This document shows, one piece after another, positions 30,461-31,380 of a stretch of 31,380 nt of DNA (its first letter is position 1; every line of letters begins with the position of its first letter). The stretch is from an uncultured Oscillospiraceae bacterium (GTDB lineage Bacteria; Bacillota; Clostridia; Oscillospirales; Acutalibacteraceae). Location: NCBI GenBank assembly GCA_910587835.1, contig CAJUNQ010000044.1, forward strand, positions 1 to 31,380. The letters run 5' to 3'. Made by a program: the position numbers and the translations under genes. The notes beneath the pieces are model-generated. The model searched no databases, was not told where the DNA came from, and saw only the letters and a program-made list of their open reading frames with translations.

Positions 30461-30487
30461 GGGGCGTTTCTGCGGTTTATGTATGGC

Positions 30488-30880
30488 TCACTGGTAGATG
30501 AGCTTTTCCAGCAGGCTCTCTCCGGTGGTTCCGGCAATGCGGATTACGGTCTGCCGCGCGGCTTGCAGCTGCAGGGCGGGGCCCTCCGGGCCCAGAAGCC
30601 CCAGGCTTGTGCCGTCCTGGAAGACCTCCACCTGGCCGGCGGAGCCAGGGGCGAACACCAGGGAAACGCTGCTGCCCTCCTGGGCGGCGTACAAGGTGTA
30701 CTCGCTGTACTCGCCGGGGGACAGGCTCAACTGGCAGGCGTCCCAGCAGCAGTCAAAGCCAAAACGCTTTTCCGGCATTTTGGCGGGCTCTATGAGCTTC
30801 ATTCCCGTTCCCCGGCGGTAGCCGCTGACTGTGTCGGCCTGGGCATGGCCCTGGCAGCCGTTGTGGTCAAAGTCAGTCGG
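30488..30880 (-). pseudogene. C-terminal fragment of a host gene cut by a mobile element
   Basis: The reading frame runs from about 30880 (just after an in-frame TGA at 30883-30881) to the stop at 30488, about 130 codons. It starts TDFDHNGCQGHAQADT and continues through YRRGTGMKLIEPAKMPEKRF to a beta-rich end, SLVFAPGSAGQVEVFQDG. It has no start codon or SD before ATG 30802, and that ATG has no ribosome site. It overlaps the recombinase 3' end in another frame. It reads as the tail of a larger protein, with a final domain like an accessory beta-sandwich; the family is not recognised. The host part has the base composition of the rest of the window; the recombinase side is AT-richer. Confidence 0.65.
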
Positions 30881-31380
30881 TCATTTTTTGCGGACAGTTC
30901 AATACATGCCATCCGTTTCTGTTCCCTGCTCCTGCGTTTGCTCTCGTTCGACTTCTCTCTCTGTATCCTCTTGGCACAAACGGGACAATACTTTGATATT
31001 CCAGAGCCGGGGACGTATTCAATGCCGCACACTGTACAGTGTTTAGCGGGCAACGCTGTCCACCGCTTCGTGGGTGTGATATGTAATTCACCGACAAAGC
31101 CGATGAATTTATAGTAAATCTTGATTTCCTGCCTAACTGTTCCGTCTGCCATCTTCTCACGCTCCGAAACAAGTATCTTGTCTATCAGTGCATTTACAAC
31201 CGTTGCGTCCAGTTCCTTTAAGCCTTGATAGTTGCGGATAAGGGAGAGGAAGTCACGGATTCCCTGCGATTTCTCATAGCTTTCGTTAAGTGTTTCCGTT
31301 ACTTCCCTCAACCGTACCGGATCACCGAGCATGGCCTGCTGGAATACGCAGTCTTGGAAGAAAAAGCGGCTGCTGCTACC
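30799..31380 (-). CDS. Large serine recombinase, C-terminal part (5' end outside window)
   Basis: The frame is open through the window edge, so only about 193 C-terminal residues are seen. FLSLIRNYQGLKELDATVVN, LIDKILVSER and IKIYYKFIGFVGEL are typical of the DUF4368 region of TndX/TnpX-type site-specific recombinases. A Cys pair region, CTVCGIEYVPGSGISKYCPVCAKR, follows and looks like a zinc ribbon. Such enzymes excise and insert Tn4451/Tn5397-like elements, and their gene usually lies at one end of the element. The last 25 or so residues (after about IELSAKND) are probably read from host DNA beyond the junction. Lower GC than neighbours supports transfer. Confidence 0.88.
   Translation of the reverse strand, partial: GSSSRFFFQDCVFQQAMLGDPVRLREVTETLNESYEKSQGIRDFLSLIRNYQGLKELDATVVNALIDKILVSEREKMADGTVRQEIKIYYKFIGFVGELHITPTKRWTALPAKHCTVCGIEYVPGSGISKYCPVCAKRIQREKSNESKRRSREQKRMACIELSAKNDRLTLTTTAARAMPRPTQSAATAGERE
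30799..31380 (-). mobile_element. End of an integrated mobile element (rest outside window)
   Basis: Recombinase-coding DNA stops being element-like near 30880-30900, where a host-type frame begins in another phase. The attachment core should lie in this interval. The other end and the core sequence cannot be seen. The exact boundary is inferred; only the recombinase end is in view. Confidence 0.6.

Noticed and set aside
30488..30802. Independent 104-residue gene starting at ATG 30802.
   Set aside because: No ribosome site, and the same frame continues sensibly upstream to 30880, so it is the tail of a truncated gene.

Overview
The window looks like a GC-rich chromosomal segment of an anaerobic Firmicute, most likely a gut Oscillospirales-type Clostridium. 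This is inferred from strong SD sites, CUT1 sugar-transport operons without their own ATPase, BlaI/BlaR and BceRS-like modules, and a DUF4368-type serine recombinase. No rRNA or tRNA gene was recognised, so the taxonomy is a guess.

Layout. 1-907: end of a repeat element and two tandem VOC (glyoxalase-fold) proteins. 924-1287: an intergenic RNA with a perfect consensus promoter, long-range helices and an intrinsic terminator; I read it as a structured ncRNA. 1384-2823: proS with its own promoter. 3198-5189: Gfo/Idh/MocA oxidoreductase plus a TIM-barrel sugar isomerase/epimerase. 5718-8588 (minus): a chemoreceptor preceded by an orphan sugar-binding lipoprotein. 8651-9628: three copies of a 161-162 bp inverted-repeat element and a 54-residue gene with a perfect promoter.

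9709-23593 is the centre of the window: a carbohydrate locus. A minus-strand run from about 21100 encodes a PfkB-kinase/KpsF-type SIS isomerase fusion, a DUF6259-like putative glycosidase, a CUT1 binding protein with two permeases, a DUF4185 (GH183-type) lipoprotein and a GH116-type glycosidase. A LacI regulator and a divergent DUF2961 (GH172-type) enzyme adjoin it. GH172 and GH183 are the families known to attack D-arabinan. A kinase plus arabinose-5-phosphate isomerase in one chain could turn released D-arabinose into ribulose-5-phosphate. I propose a D-arabinan or related D-furanoside utilisation system.

24070-26768: BlaI repressor and BlaR1-like protease with an unusual sensor region. 26936-30299 (minus): response regulator, ABC ATPase, ABC permease and histidine kinase, an antimicrobial-peptide-detoxification-type module. 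30488-31380: the 3' end of a broken host gene joined to the 3' end of a large serine recombinase, i.e. one end of an integrated mobile element that continues beyond the window.

At least four, probably five, copies of one family of short fold-back elements are scattered between the genes in 1-9464.
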